From positions 275,725-339,724 of the forward strand of contig JAAOMT010000302.1 in the NCBI GenBank assembly GCA_016748015.1: 64,000 nucleotides of DNA. Direction: 5' to 3'. Origin of the DNA: Geosiphon pyriformis (taxonomy: Eukaryota > Glomeromycota > Glomeromycetes > Archaeosporales > Geosiphonaceae). The notes below the pieces were generated by a model. That model was not told the origin of the DNA. It did not search any database and saw only the letters and a program-made list of their open reading frames with translations. Positions 1 to 9,784 of this stretch are shown piece by piece. A program made the translations under genes and the position numbers. Numbering within the stretch: position 1 is the first letter of the stretch; every line of letters begins with the position of its first letter.

Positions 1-51
1 TATTAAGAAACTTACTTGTATTATTTATTGAATGAAACTATCATTCATCAA

Positions 52-430
52 CTGAATCCCTTGGAAGAATAATTCTTGATCAAGATTATTCACGTTGTTA
101 CTAATTGATAAAAGCTTTATTGTGAGAATTAGAAAAGCACTAAAAACCATTAACATTCTGTGTTTCTAGATTAGAGAAACACATTAGGTAATTGCAAGGA
201 TAGCCTCAGAGAAGACCCCAGACAGTGGGTAGATTTCAGTTCAGCCTCTGAGAAGGAGTACATAAACACACACAACAATCAAGAATTAAAGAATAACTTA
301 CATCGCAACAGTAAAAAGAAAGCCTTCAGTGTAACAGTGACATTATCACACAAATAGAATTGAGGAACTCACGAAAGACTGATTGCAATTAAAGCGGGAT
401 ATCAGCAATTAAATATAACAAGAAAACTAT
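52..430 (+). repeat. diverged LTR fragment related to subfamily I
   Basis: No ORF. A dyad around TTGATCAA near 70-92 and the following TACTAATTGATAAAAGC match in order the AATAGCT...AGCTATT dyad and TACTAATTGATT stretch of the subfamily I LTRs. The AAGGATAGCC near 199 and a GGGTAGATT further on match the U5 (AAGGATAGCCTGATAAAAGACCC near 3238 in A). Spacing is similar but identity is low. It is probably the relic of an older or sister LTR family; calling it an LTR rests only on this collinearity. Confidence 0.4.
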
Positions 431-1495
431 CCTGTAACAGCATAAAAAAGAAAATAAAAAAAAGAGTAATATATAAAAAAAAATTAACTGCTTACTATAA
501 AACTATAATAAAAAGTTGGTTTAGTGTTGAATTAATACTTTTTTGAGCTAACAAAAAAACTGTATATATAACTAAATTATATTAGATTTACATATTATAT
601 TAAAACTATTTAAATATATTAATTATTTATATAATTTAATTTAATCAATTTATAATAGACTTATTTAGCATATTATTTTTTCAAGAGCTAATAATTTTAG
701 ATGATTAAATTTAGATGGCTAGATTTAGAACATTGATTGTAACTTAATAATATCAATTGTAATTATAATTAACATAATTAGAAATAAATTAGTTTATTAT
801 ATTTCTTAGTAATTATTTTTAATCATTAATTATAAATCTGAAATATTGAATTGTTTTAATAAAAATATATAAGAATTTTAGAATATAACAAAACCTGTTG
901 TTATTAGATTATATGTGTTAATTATTTATTTTTATTGATGTTTTTTAGTTTGCCAAGATTTTTTTGTATTAATTTAGTTAAACTGTTAGATTGTGTCATA
1001 TTTTTTTGTTGTAATTAGACTAATTACTAGTTATTATTTTCAAATTGCTAACTGATTTTTTTAATTAAATGTGATAATGTAAGTTTTTTTTACATGATTT
1101 TAATGCTAATTTTCATTGTATGTATTGTAATTTTTGTATTGAAAAACATAAAAATCTTCTAATAACAACAGTTTGTAATTTATTTTTAATTATATATTAT
1201 TATTTTATATATTTAGTAAGAGACTTTTTATTTGTTTTAAAAAAATATTTTAGATTTAAACAAGTTATATTTAGTAAAAAATTATGTTAAAAAACAGGTT
1301 TTTATTATTAAACTTATTTTTTTTGTTTTTGTTAATATTTTTTTAAATTTTGGTTTGTTTTTAATTATAAATTTTTTTTGTTAATTAATAGTAATATTTT
1401 TATTAATATAAATAACAAAATATTTTCTTTTTATTGTTTTAAATTCCTAAAAAAGTTTAAAATTTAAAAAAAGTTTTTGCTGCCTTTATTCTCTT
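431..1495. other. AT-rich spacer without recognisable genes
   Basis: Long A and T runs, no supported reading frame and no RNA gene visible. The only structure I see is the inverted repeat annotated separately at 895-1171. Confidence 0.5.
895..1171. repeat. inverted repeat pair, possible small MITE
   Basis: CTGTTGTTATTAGA at 895-908 is repeated as its exact reverse complement at 1158-1171, enclosing about 250 bases of non-coding AT-rich DNA. A few further bases outside the arms also pair imperfectly. A terminal-inverted-repeat miniature element would look like this, but I see no convincing target-site duplication and the background is AT-rich. Confidence 0.3.
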
Positions 1496-1506
1496 TTGAT
1501 ATTTAG

Positions 1507-2150
1507 TTAAATACTTTCAAATCTTTTCTGTTTGAATACAAGACTGTTAACAGTGGTGACATTTTTGTTATGAAAGAGTTCAAGAAGAAGTTACTTTTTG
1601 GTCCTGCTGTTGTTAACTCTTCTGCTAAAAAAAATGCAAAGATGGTTTATTAAAGAAACTTATTGTTGTGTTTAATGCTTTTGTTAGTGGTGCTTCTGGT
1701 AATTTGGCCAGATATAAGAATAAGAACACTATTGAATCAAATAATGTAGATATAAAAAAAGAGTATTTGGTAAAGGAGATAAGTTTTTGACAGAAGAGTA
1801 AAGGAGACTCCAATAATAATAATGCTAATATAACATCTAAAGAACCAAAAAGAATGGTTATGAAATGTGTTCTTAGAAAGTCTTTGAGTAAACTTAATTT
1901 CGATATGGATGATGATAATAACAGTAATGTTTTGGATGAATTTCTTTTGCTTCTCTCTCTTCTACCTCTCAAACCTATGATTTAAGTTTTAATTAAGAAG
2001 TTTTTTGCTCTAAATATTGATTTTGTAGTGGTAACTGGTAAATTTTCTTAAGATAAGTTGAATTTTATCAGAAAAATCTTCTCTAGTATAAATAGTTTTG
2101 AGAAAGTATTTATCTTCTCAATGATTAGAGTATTGTAATAAATACAAATT
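1507..2150 (+). pseudogene. LINE-type protein, N-terminal fragment (decayed)
   Basis: Reading the + strand across two frames gives a Lys-rich start (MKEFKKKLLFGPAVV near 1571), then a stretch containing KCVLRKSLSKLNFDMDDDNN near 1866-1925. After this come LPLKPMI, a basic FFALNIDFVVVTGK and LNFIRKIFSSINSF up to about 2105. The order and wording resemble the N-terminal region of the high-copy LINE-like proteins of mycorrhizal fungi as I remember them. There are several stops and at least one frameshift. The 115-codon Ser/Leu-rich frame on the opposite strand over 1625-1972 is its shadow. The assignment rests on resemblance only. Confidence 0.4.
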
Positions 2151-2232
2151 TTAAGTATTTAATCAATATTTGAACAAATCAGACTATTATATTAAAAAAA
2201 AATTTGTGAGAACATCTATTGAAACTGTGCAT

Positions 2233-2731
2233 TATTACTCATAGAATATAAGAATTATATATTAGTACATAAATTAATTAATCAGAATAGACATAGTAAA
2301 AGTAGAATTCTAGGATTTTTTTTAGAGAAATTACATAATTCCAAAATTATAGAATTTCCATATGAGAAATTGTAGGATTCCAGAATTTCCAAATTCTTTT
2401 TTAAGAATTATAAGATTCCAAGAATTCCAAGATTTCTGGCTAAAGAATTGAAAAATTCAAAAAATTTTGTATAATAAAATTTATGTATATATAATAGTAG
2501 TATTAAAAGCAGAAAAAACAGAATCCTTAATTTAAAATTTTTAGCTCTAATTTCATATTTATTTTTTCATACAATAGTATTTTATAACTTAAAATAAGAA
2601 CATCAAATATTAATAAAAATATTTATTACTATTATAATCCATCTTTTTACTATCAACAATTTATGTTAATAATTGCCAATACTTAACTATTCTAGACCAA
2701 TAGCTCTTGATTATAGCTATTAATAAGATAC
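2233..2731 (+). repeat. element O 5' LTR, segment 1 of 3
   Basis: Starts TATTACTCATAGAATATAAG, a decayed TGTTACTTATAGAATATAGG. The U3 carries the AATTCC/GGAATTC-type repeats (type I U3) over about 2305-2450, then a TATATATA box at 2486-2493. It stops after the conserved dyad, at ...GATAC, where element A begins. The rest of the same LTR follows at 22512 and again at 32574. Summed length without duplicated target bases is about 916, close to the 874-875 of its relatives. Confidence 0.8.
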
Positions 2732-2905
2732 TGTTACTTATAGAAAGAAAAACAGATATAAAAAATAGTAGACCAATAAGAAAGTAGTAGTTAGCACATA
2801 AGCACATTGCTCAGCAATGTGGAGCAATATCAAAAATTATGGTACATTGCTCAAGAAATTATAACACATTGCTTGAGAATGTGAGTGATTTCATAGAACA
2901 TCAAT

Positions 2906-2917
2906 TATATATATATA
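2906..2917 (+). promoter_or_regulatory. TATA box of element A 5' LTR
   Basis: TATATATATATA lies just after ATCAATTA and before AGTAGTAGTATTAAAAG. The same block (AATTATGTATATATA followed by a purine-rich ...TAAAAG) occurs at the same place in every subfamily I LTR: 2486, 21867, 36076, 43042, 53257 and 56380. Transcription probably starts roughly 30 bases downstream, which would mark the U3/R border; that last step is inference. Confidence 0.6.
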
Positions 2918-3031
2918 GTAGTAGTATTAAAAGAAGAAAAGACAGACCTCTCTATTTATATTTAATCTAAGCAACCTTCTATATTACAAATATCAATAAA
3001 TTATTATTTAATATCTCAAATCCACTCCTCA

Positions 3032-3103
3032 CTATTAACATGAAATGTTGATAGTAATTGATCCTTAACCACACTGGAACAATAGCTCTTGATCACAGCT
3101 ATT
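3032..3103 (+). promoter_or_regulatory. twin dyad elements in LTR leader
   Basis: Two short inverted repeats follow each other. The first has arms CTATTAACA...TGTTGATAG (3032-3054). The second has arms AATAGCT...AGCTATT around a TGATCA centre (3081-3103). Both recur at the same spacing in E (43179-43201, 43228-43250), and one or both are recognisable in O, D and the 3' LTRs. In E the first has perfect 9-base arms. They lie downstream of the TATA box, so they would be hairpins in the 5' leader RNA. Confidence 0.5.
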
Positions 3104-3561
3104 AATAGGATACTAACATTTATTGTCTTGGCTTATTTTTTTATTTTTTTTTATTTTTATTTTATTTTATTTTGATTTGTTATTTCTTGTTGTTGACTAA
3201 TTGATTAAAGAGTAAAAGCGCTGAATTATTGACATCAAGGATAGCCTGATAAAAGACCCAGAAATAAGGGTAGAATTACATATATATTAACAGATAGCTT
3301 ACCAAAAGGACATGACTGCCAGAATAAATCTGGCTGCCAAGTTGAAAAAAAAATTGAACAGAATTGCAATTCCAAAAAACTATTACAGTTATCACTAAAT
3401 CTCTGTCCATTATACAAAAAACTCCACAACAAAACCTTCAAACCAACCAAAATCTTCAGATTATGAAAACCTTCAGAAAATCAACACCCATTATTAATTC
3501 AATTAAGTACCAAGTTATGGGTTTGTTATTTGTTTGAAACACCAAATAAATACTTGTAATA

Positions 3562-3580
3562 TTTGGTGCTCTCTGTGAAG
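3562..3580 (+). other. primer-binding site of element A
   Basis: TTTGGTGCTCTCTGTGAAG directly follows the 5' LTR. TGGTGCTCTC, two bases in, is complementary to a tRNA 3' end reading GAGAGCACCA. The same TTTGGTGCTCTC opens the internal regions of B and, with changes, of C, D, E and O. I cannot name the tRNA. Confidence 0.6.
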
Positions 3581-3623
3581 TATAATTCTACAGAAAACCA
3601 GCATCAACAACAAGTAACCAAAA

Positions 3624-5700
3624 GTGGCAAAACCAGAAAAAATAAAAACAAACCATTTAGGATTTGCCAAATTCTTGTTTTAGCATTATTGTCAACACTT
3701 GGAATTAACCAACAACCACCTATCAGCAGAATCAGTTTTTAATTTCTATGTCAACGAGAAAATTTTATATTTGCTAAGAGTACCAGTAGAAACCAATTCA
3801 GCCAGAGAAAATTTCTATAACAAATTAATCCAAAATACCAGCCTACCAGCAAATTATAATTTCACAGCAATCCTTACTAAAATCAACAAAAAAATTGAAC
3901 ATTACACTCAACAAAGATATCCAATTATCTATACAAACAAAAACAAAGGAAAACTACAAACACCAGCAGTAACATTACAAAAAATACAACCACTTACTTA
4001 AAAGAAAACAAAAATAGAATCTCCTATCAATCCATCATACCATTATACACCCAGAAGCACCATCAATATCTTATTAGCAGACATGTCCATATCAAATATG
4101 ACATCAACATTTGGACAACTTTTATTTCAAAGTAAACAAAAGAAAACAGAATTACTAGGAACCTATAGCAATTACTTCAAAAGATTCAAATCATGATTGC
4201 CAATACTATCAGGATTCCGATAACTGCCATCTCCACCAGATTTCAGAACTGCAAGTCTTTGGGAGATAATGGTATCAGAAAAAGAGGAAGAAAAGGATTA
4301 AGAATTTAATTATCAAAATTCAATTGCAAAAAATCCAGAAGTTGAAACCCTGAATATTCAAACCCAGCAAACTTCAAATAATTCAAACTCCAAGTTAATT
4401 AATCGGCAAAACTTATCTTCAGTAATCATTATCAATCAACAACCAATTGATCCAATTGCTGAACAACTTCAACAGCTGCCAATATTACTCCAACAATTAC
4501 CCCTTTAACCATTACAACAACCAAACTTGGATTTAATAGTCTATGCCCTAATAGCAAAGCTCGAAAAGTTCATGGGAGAAGAAGATGATGTCCAAGTGTG
4601 GCTGAACAATGTTGAAAAAACCATTGCAGTCAATAGATGAAATAATGCCAGAGCCATATAAGCCATCTCATATTTTATCCAAAATACTGCCAACTCTTAA
4701 TATCAAAGCTTAATTCACAAACCTCAGGATTTCAATGCATTCAAGCTTGTATTTCTGCAATATTTCAGTAATAATAATAGCATCAACCAATTGGTCAACA
4801 CTTTCACCACCATTAAGCAAGGAGAAAATGAAGCAGTCACTACTTACTTAGGACACTTTCACAGAAATCTGCACCAAATTCAGGCCATACAGGCTGATTA
4901 TTTCACAGCACCACAAATCCTAAACCAATTCATTAAAGATCTGCACAGTAGCATTCTTCGCATTCAGCAGACTTTCAAGCCACTATTACAAATGCCAGAG
5001 ATTTTGAAACAGCTGAATTCAAAGCTAATCACATCCAAGCTGTAAATCTAGTGATGAATAGATCATCTGACTTAGATTTCAAATTGAAGCAATTCAGTGA
5101 ATTCATTAATCAGAAATTAGAAGGATACTTAGCTAACAACAATTAGGCAATTTATCAACCTCTACAATGATGCAATAATTAAGAAAACCCCAATTGTTTC
5201 CAAAATCCATTGCATCTATCATCATTGACCAATCAACAGTGACAACAAGAAACATGTGCTTGCTATTATTGTGGTAAACAAGAACATCTACAAATTAACT
5301 GCTGTCATTGATTAAATAATCAATGATCAGGAAATCAATATTGAAACCCTGATCACTGGTTTCAAACTCTGAGTTACCAATCCAACCCAGCACCATATCA
5401 ACCGAATTACTTATTCATGACACAGCAGCCAATTTATCAACTCTCAATTTATCAGCCACTAGTAATCATAGTCTATTAACAGCAGCCACAACCTATCTAT
5501 TAGCCACAGCCCCAAGTAATATATCAACTCCAACAAATTTCTACACCATCACTAAACTTAGCTCAGATAACATTAAGAAATTCTAGATCAAGAGTCACTC
5601 AAAACTGGAGATCGGTAATGGTTGTCTACTAACTGATTGCCAGTTCTTCCAACCAGCCATTGAAATTACACTAGCAGAGTTCAGAAACTGAGTACACCCA
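3624..5700 (+). pseudogene. gag: element A gag (capsid and nucleocapsid), broken
   Basis: Structural protein that packages element RNA in a cytoplasmic particle. The expected start is GTG at 3624 where D has ATG; the block NFYNKLIQNTSLPAN near 3805 is shared with D and E. A Retrotrans_gag-like core lies at about 4540-5040 (VQVWLNNVEK; YFSNNNSINQLVNTFTTIKQ; TTYL). A CCHC zinc knuckle, C-YY-C-GKQE-H-LQIN-C, is at 5261-5302, followed by a Gln/Pro/Tyr-rich tail. The frame shifts between core and knuckle, and stops include TAG in the N-terminal part. The best open piece is 3699-4001 (100 codons). Confidence 0.85.
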
Positions 5701-5739
5701 AAATCCAAGTTTCCAAAACTATTTAAGTCTCCTGGTAAC

Positions 5740-6420
5740 TCCAGAAGATACCACATCTCAGAACTTGAAAATCAAACAAAAGCAGCCACTTATCAACAAT
5801 ATCCTACCAGCAACTATTACTAAGGACAAATTACTTACCACTATTTTTTCTTTTGAATTCAAGAAACCAGTCAAAAAACCACTATTCAATGAAGCTATTC
5901 TAGAATCAAAACCCATTACTGTGATATATACAAATGCTAAAATTGATGAGCAGCACATTAAACTGATTCTAGACAATGGATCAGCTGGCAGCATCATCAC
6001 ATGACAACTCATGGATCAATTAGGTTGCTGAATTGATTGCACTGCCAGTACACAAATAATCATGGCTGATAGGACAATGAAAACTCCAATTAGTAAAATA
6101 GATGACTTCCTATTTGAAGTTAATAGTATCATAATACTAATCAAGGTATTAATAATAGAAACAACTTAATATCAAGCTCTTATTGGAAATGACTGGCTGT
6201 TCAAAACCAACATAATATTTAATTGAAACATCCAAGAACAACAGCTTAATCAAAACAGCCACCACATATGTGTGCCAACCACTTGTGGTCATTTCAAGAC
6301 CACTACCAATAACAAGCTGCTCATTGAATTGGAAGAAAAAGAAAAAAAACTTACCTGGGAAGCTTACCAAGTGTTATAAGTTGATAATGACTACAATGAA
6401 TTACTACCAATATTCTCTTA
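5740..6420 (+). pseudogene. element A aspartic protease, broken
   Basis: Retropepsin that would cut the gag-pol polyprotein. LILDNGSAGSIIT (about 5965-6001) matches the active-site block; the family consensus here is LILDSGSAGSIIT, so A keeps Asp but has Ser changed to Asn. The second conserved block YQALIGNDWL (about 6171-6200) corresponds to the I-L-G-x-D-W-L stretch of gypsy proteases. A stop (TGA) directly follows the active-site block and others follow later. It is in the same frame as the gag knuckle, which suggests a fused gag-protease ancestor. Confidence 0.8.
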
Positions 6421-6641
6421 GGATAACAAAAGAAAGGAAAGGAAAGAAAGAAAAACATGTCTGGAAAACTAACCAAGAATCTTGGACTAATGACAACCAA
6501 GCTGAGCCATCACCAATTTGGACTTGGGAGAAAAAAGAAAAAGAGAAGGAAAAAGAAGAACCAGCTCCAACCACCACTTCAACACATATTCCTTATACTA
6601 CACTCTAAATCCAAACAAATTACAGATGACCCAAACTTGTA

Positions 6642-7250
6642 TGCATCAATTGTGGCAAAAAATTGTCATTAATGGGTACATGTTGTGGTAACAATAAGAA
6701 ATATGCAATGGCAACAAAATTTTATTGTCATCCATGTGTTCTAGAATGCTTTGGATGACCAAAATGGCAAAGAAAATAGGACAACAAACTATGCTTGGCT
6801 TACAGCAAAACTCTTCTCAATAAAAAAATATGAAACAACATTCCTGGAAGAAGAAGAACATGTGACAAATTGTGTTAGTACACAATTCTAATAAGTAACA
6901 GAGTAAAAAAAAAAACATTAATAAAAACAGCCTGGAGAAAAACAGTAAAATATTTGAATAGATGTCCACATAATGATGATGAAATCTGGTGAATAGCACT
7001 TGCCAAAATCAAAAAAGTGTTACCAGAAGAAATAAGAACAATCAAAAACAATTCACCAGAACTCATAGAACTTAACTGGGGCCCAAACCCAGATATTATC
7101 CTAGAGTCTATGGACCCAGAACAATTCTACAAGCACTACCAAGAATTAGCACCTACTTGGAAAAAACAAAAACAGTGTTTGGAAGAAATAAACACTTAAT
7201 TATGTGACCACTGTTTGATCCTATGTGACTTCCAGTATTGTAATAAATGT
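6642..7250 (+). pseudogene. element A Cys-rich region: ZnF1, helical spacer, ZnF2
   Basis: ZnF1 (6642-6873) starts VCINCGKKLSLMGTCC, continues with FYCHPCVLEC and LCLAY (a Cys changed to Tyr), and ends TCDKLC. The spacer (7017-7199) is Lys/Glu-rich and probably helical, with a conserved FYKHYQELAPT block. ZnF2 (7203-7250) has Cys spaced C-x2-C-x3-C-x4-C-x2-C. The same three parts lie between protease and dUTPase in B, C, D and E, so the module is ancestral to both subfamilies. Everything is in frame with the dUTPase downstream, apart from four TGA/TAG stops in ZnF1 and TAA before ZnF2. Function unknown; metal binding is inferred from Cys spacing. Confidence 0.7.
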
Positions 7251-8297
7251 GATCTCATCTACAACCCACCATTATGCATGATCTACACGATTCCAGAGGA
7301 AGACAAACTAATTAGCAGCTGCACATTAGAATCAAAATCAACTTTCAATCTTGATTCAAACTTTGATAACAATGACAATGATAACAATGGTTCCAGCTTC
7401 ATTCAAATGGGCAATAGCAATGACAGTGATTCAAACTCAAATTCAAACTCTGAACAATATATTATTTTTACTGATTTCACCAAGAAACAGGAACTAAAAT
7501 GGTTCAGCAATAATGATGAAAATATTATGTTAGAACATGTGCATGATATTGATGCCAGGTTTAATTTGAGATATCCAAAGAAAAATGCTATCAAATTGGA
7601 ACCACATTCATGCACATACATTGATCTCAAAGTAGCATTGGAAATCCCAGCAACAACAATAGTTCAATTAGCATTTAGAAATAGTTTAGCAAAAAAGAAA
7701 ATTAGCATCAGAGAAAGAATAATTGATACAGAATATATAAGAAATATCATTGCAATACTACAAAATGACTTAGAAAAGACCTATATTATAGAGCCAAATA
7801 AAAAGATAGCACAGGCAATATTCTTGCCTTTGGTTAAAATAGTTCAATTAATACCAGTAAAAAACAAAAAAAAATTAGAGATTACAATTAAAGAGATACA
7901 GAGTTTCAGATCCATGAGTAGAATAGATGTACCAGTTAATATGGCAGAGGAAAAAATTGTTGACAAGAGAGAAATTATTTTCATTCATCAATCAATTTCC
8001 ATTCCATTATATGACCAATACATGATAACTATAGAGAGAAAAGTAAAAAATCAGGTTCAAATTTTTGAGGCAGAAGCAACATTTTGCAAATTAGGAGAAA
8101 TTAGATTAGTTAATTTATACATACCAGCCAAGAATCACAGTTACATTAAAATCCCTATTTACAACAACACAAGAAATGTCATCAAAATACCAAAAGAAAC
8201 TACCATTGAATACTTAACCACCGAAATTGAAGACCAATTACCAAATACCATTCCAGATTTTCCACAACTGTGTGGATATGTAGATATCACATCTTAA
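7215..8297 (+). CDS. element A dUTPase plus pre-RT linker, uninterrupted 360 codons
   Basis: dUTPase hydrolyses dUTP to dUMP and pyrophosphate, limiting uracil in new DNA. Residues 1-12 finish ZnF2, and about 40-80 is an Asn/Asp/Ser-rich linker. The trimeric dUTPase motifs follow in order: DARFNL (113-118, degraded A-G-x-D-L), RNSLAK (155-160), RERIIDTEYIRN (166-177, motif 3 with the catalytic Asp and the base-stacking Tyr), NKKIAQ (195-200) and QSFRSMSR (229-236, degraded from Q-G-F-G-S-T-G). Motifs 1 and 5 have lost Gly and Asp residues, so activity is doubtful. Residues from about 238 are the linker seen before RT in all copies. The first Met is only the edge of the open frame; the end is a Gln codon turned TAA. 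This is the longest open frame in the window. Confidence 0.85.
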   Translation: MILCDFQYCNKCDLIYNPPLCMIYTIPEEDKLISSCTLESKSTFNLDSNFDNNDNDNNGSSFIQMGNSNDSDSNSNSNSEQYIIFTDFTKKQELKWFSNNDENIMLEHVHDIDARFNLRYPKKNAIKLEPHSCTYIDLKVALEIPATTIVQLAFRNSLAKKKISIRERIIDTEYIRNIIAILQNDLEKTYIIEPNKKIAQAIFLPLVKIVQLIPVKNKKKLEITIKEIQSFRSMSRIDVPVNMAEEKIVDKREIIFIHQSISIPLYDQYMITIERKVKNQVQIFEAEATFCKLGEIRLVNLYIPAKNHSYIKIPIYNNTRNVIKIPKETTIEYLTTEIEDQLPNTIPDFPQLCGYVDITS

Positions 8298-8324
8298 ACA
8301 ATATATGAACAAGAAGAATATTAT

Positions 8325-9784
8325 TTGCTTCAACCAGAACAATTGGAACAGATAAACATGAGAAATCTAGATCCATTACAACATATGCAGCTTAAGATGT
8401 TACTTAACAACTTCAATGACATCTTTGCCAGCAAAAACAAATTTGGCAGAACTAACATCATTCAACATCAAATAAAAACTGGAGATATAATGTCAATTAA
8501 ACAAAGAATATACAGAGTACCACCAGCCAGCCATGAGATCATTCATCAAGAATTCAATTAGATGCTTGACAATGGGTTAATTCAGCTATTAATAAGTCTA
8601 TGGTCATTACCAGTAGTACTAGTTCATAAAAAAAATGAAAAAATCTGCTTTTGTGTAGATTACTGGAAACTGAATGGAATAACCAAAGAAGATAGTTACC
8701 CAACACCAAAAATCCAAGAGCTATTTAATGCTTTTGGAGGAAAAAAATGGTTTTCAACTTTAGACTTAGACAGTAGATATTGGCAAGTTACCATAAAACC
8801 AGAAGATAAGGAGAAAACAGCTTTCACAACTCAAGAAGAAAATTTCAAATTTGAAGTTATGCCATTTGGTTTGATAAATGCTTCCACCACATTTCAACAA
8901 CTCATAGAAATTGTCTATACTGAACTACTATGGAAATTAGTAGTTGTATACTTGAATAACACCAATGTGTTCTTAAAGACATTTGATAATTATTTGCATT
9001 ATTTCCAACAAGTATTTGAAAGACTTAGACAAGCAGAATTGAAATTAAATACAAACAAATGTTTCTTTGGCAAAACAAAACTCAAATTTTTGGAATATGT
9101 TGTGAGCAAAGATGATATCAAAACAGATCCAGATAAGATTGAAATTGTTAAAAACTTTTCAGTACCAAATAATCTCACAAAATTAAGAACATTCTTGGAA
9201 TTTGCTGAATACTACTGCCATTTCATCAAAAACTTTTCCAAACTAGCTCAGCCATTACACTAGCTTCAAACAAAAAACACCAGATATAAATAGACAGAAA
9301 CTCAACAAGAAGCTTTTAATATATTAAGAAAAAAGCTTATTCAAACTCTAGTACTGATCTATCCAGATCATAGCAAGCCATTCATAATCACAACAGATGC
9401 ATTTAATCAAGCATTAGGAACAGTATTATCTCAGAAAAAACCAGATAGACGAAAACACCTAGTAACTTATGCCAATAGAAATTTAAGTCCAGCTAAAAAA
9501 ACTATGAAACTCTAACACTAGAACACTTAGCTATCTATTGGGCTGTCATCAAATAGAAAAAATACTTGAGTTAAAAGTTTGATGTATACACTGATTACAA
9601 AGAATTGACTTTAATCCAGAAACAAAAATTTGGAGACAATTACCATGCCAGATAAAAAATAGAACTTTTACCATTTAACTATACAGTACATTATAAAAAA
9701 GAAAAAAAAAATGGAAATACTGACAGTTTGTCACAAATGAGACAAATTTAAGAACATTTCAATCCAAAAATATAACAAAAAGAT
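8325..9784 (+). pseudogene. element A reverse transcriptase and RNase H, broken
   Basis: Makes cDNA from the element RNA and removes the template. Gypsy-type RT landmarks run in order: KQRIYRVPPASHEI, FCVDYWKLNG, FSTLDLDSRYWQV, TAFTT, VMPFGLINAS, then YLNN at 8949-8960 where the catalytic YLDD should be (both Asp changed to Asn). The thumb/connection has KFLEYVVSKDDIKTDPDKIE. RNase H follows at about 9290-9760 (TTDAFNQALG, catalytic Asp kept). Stops are TAG at 8559 (Gln) and 9261 (Gln), and TAG at 9291 (Trp), with a frameshift near 9500. Its frame matches the dUTPase ORF. Confidence 0.9.

Larger units (their letters stand above)
2732..3561 (+). repeat. element A 5' LTR
   Basis: Begins TGTTACTTATAG and ends TTGTAATA (ancestrally TGTAACA). 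The U3 is type II, with repeated CACATTGCTCAGCAATGT-like units including a perfect 17-base palindrome at 2804-2820. The TATA box, twin dyads and T-rich tract of the R/U5 part are shared with the type I LTRs. The 3' copy at 21689 has the same U3 type. Confidence 0.9.

Noticed and set aside
1625-1972. 115-codon minus-strand Ser/Leu-rich frame as a host membrane protein
   Set aside because: The + strand over the same bases reads as the LINE N-terminal fragment. The minus translation has no conserved features.
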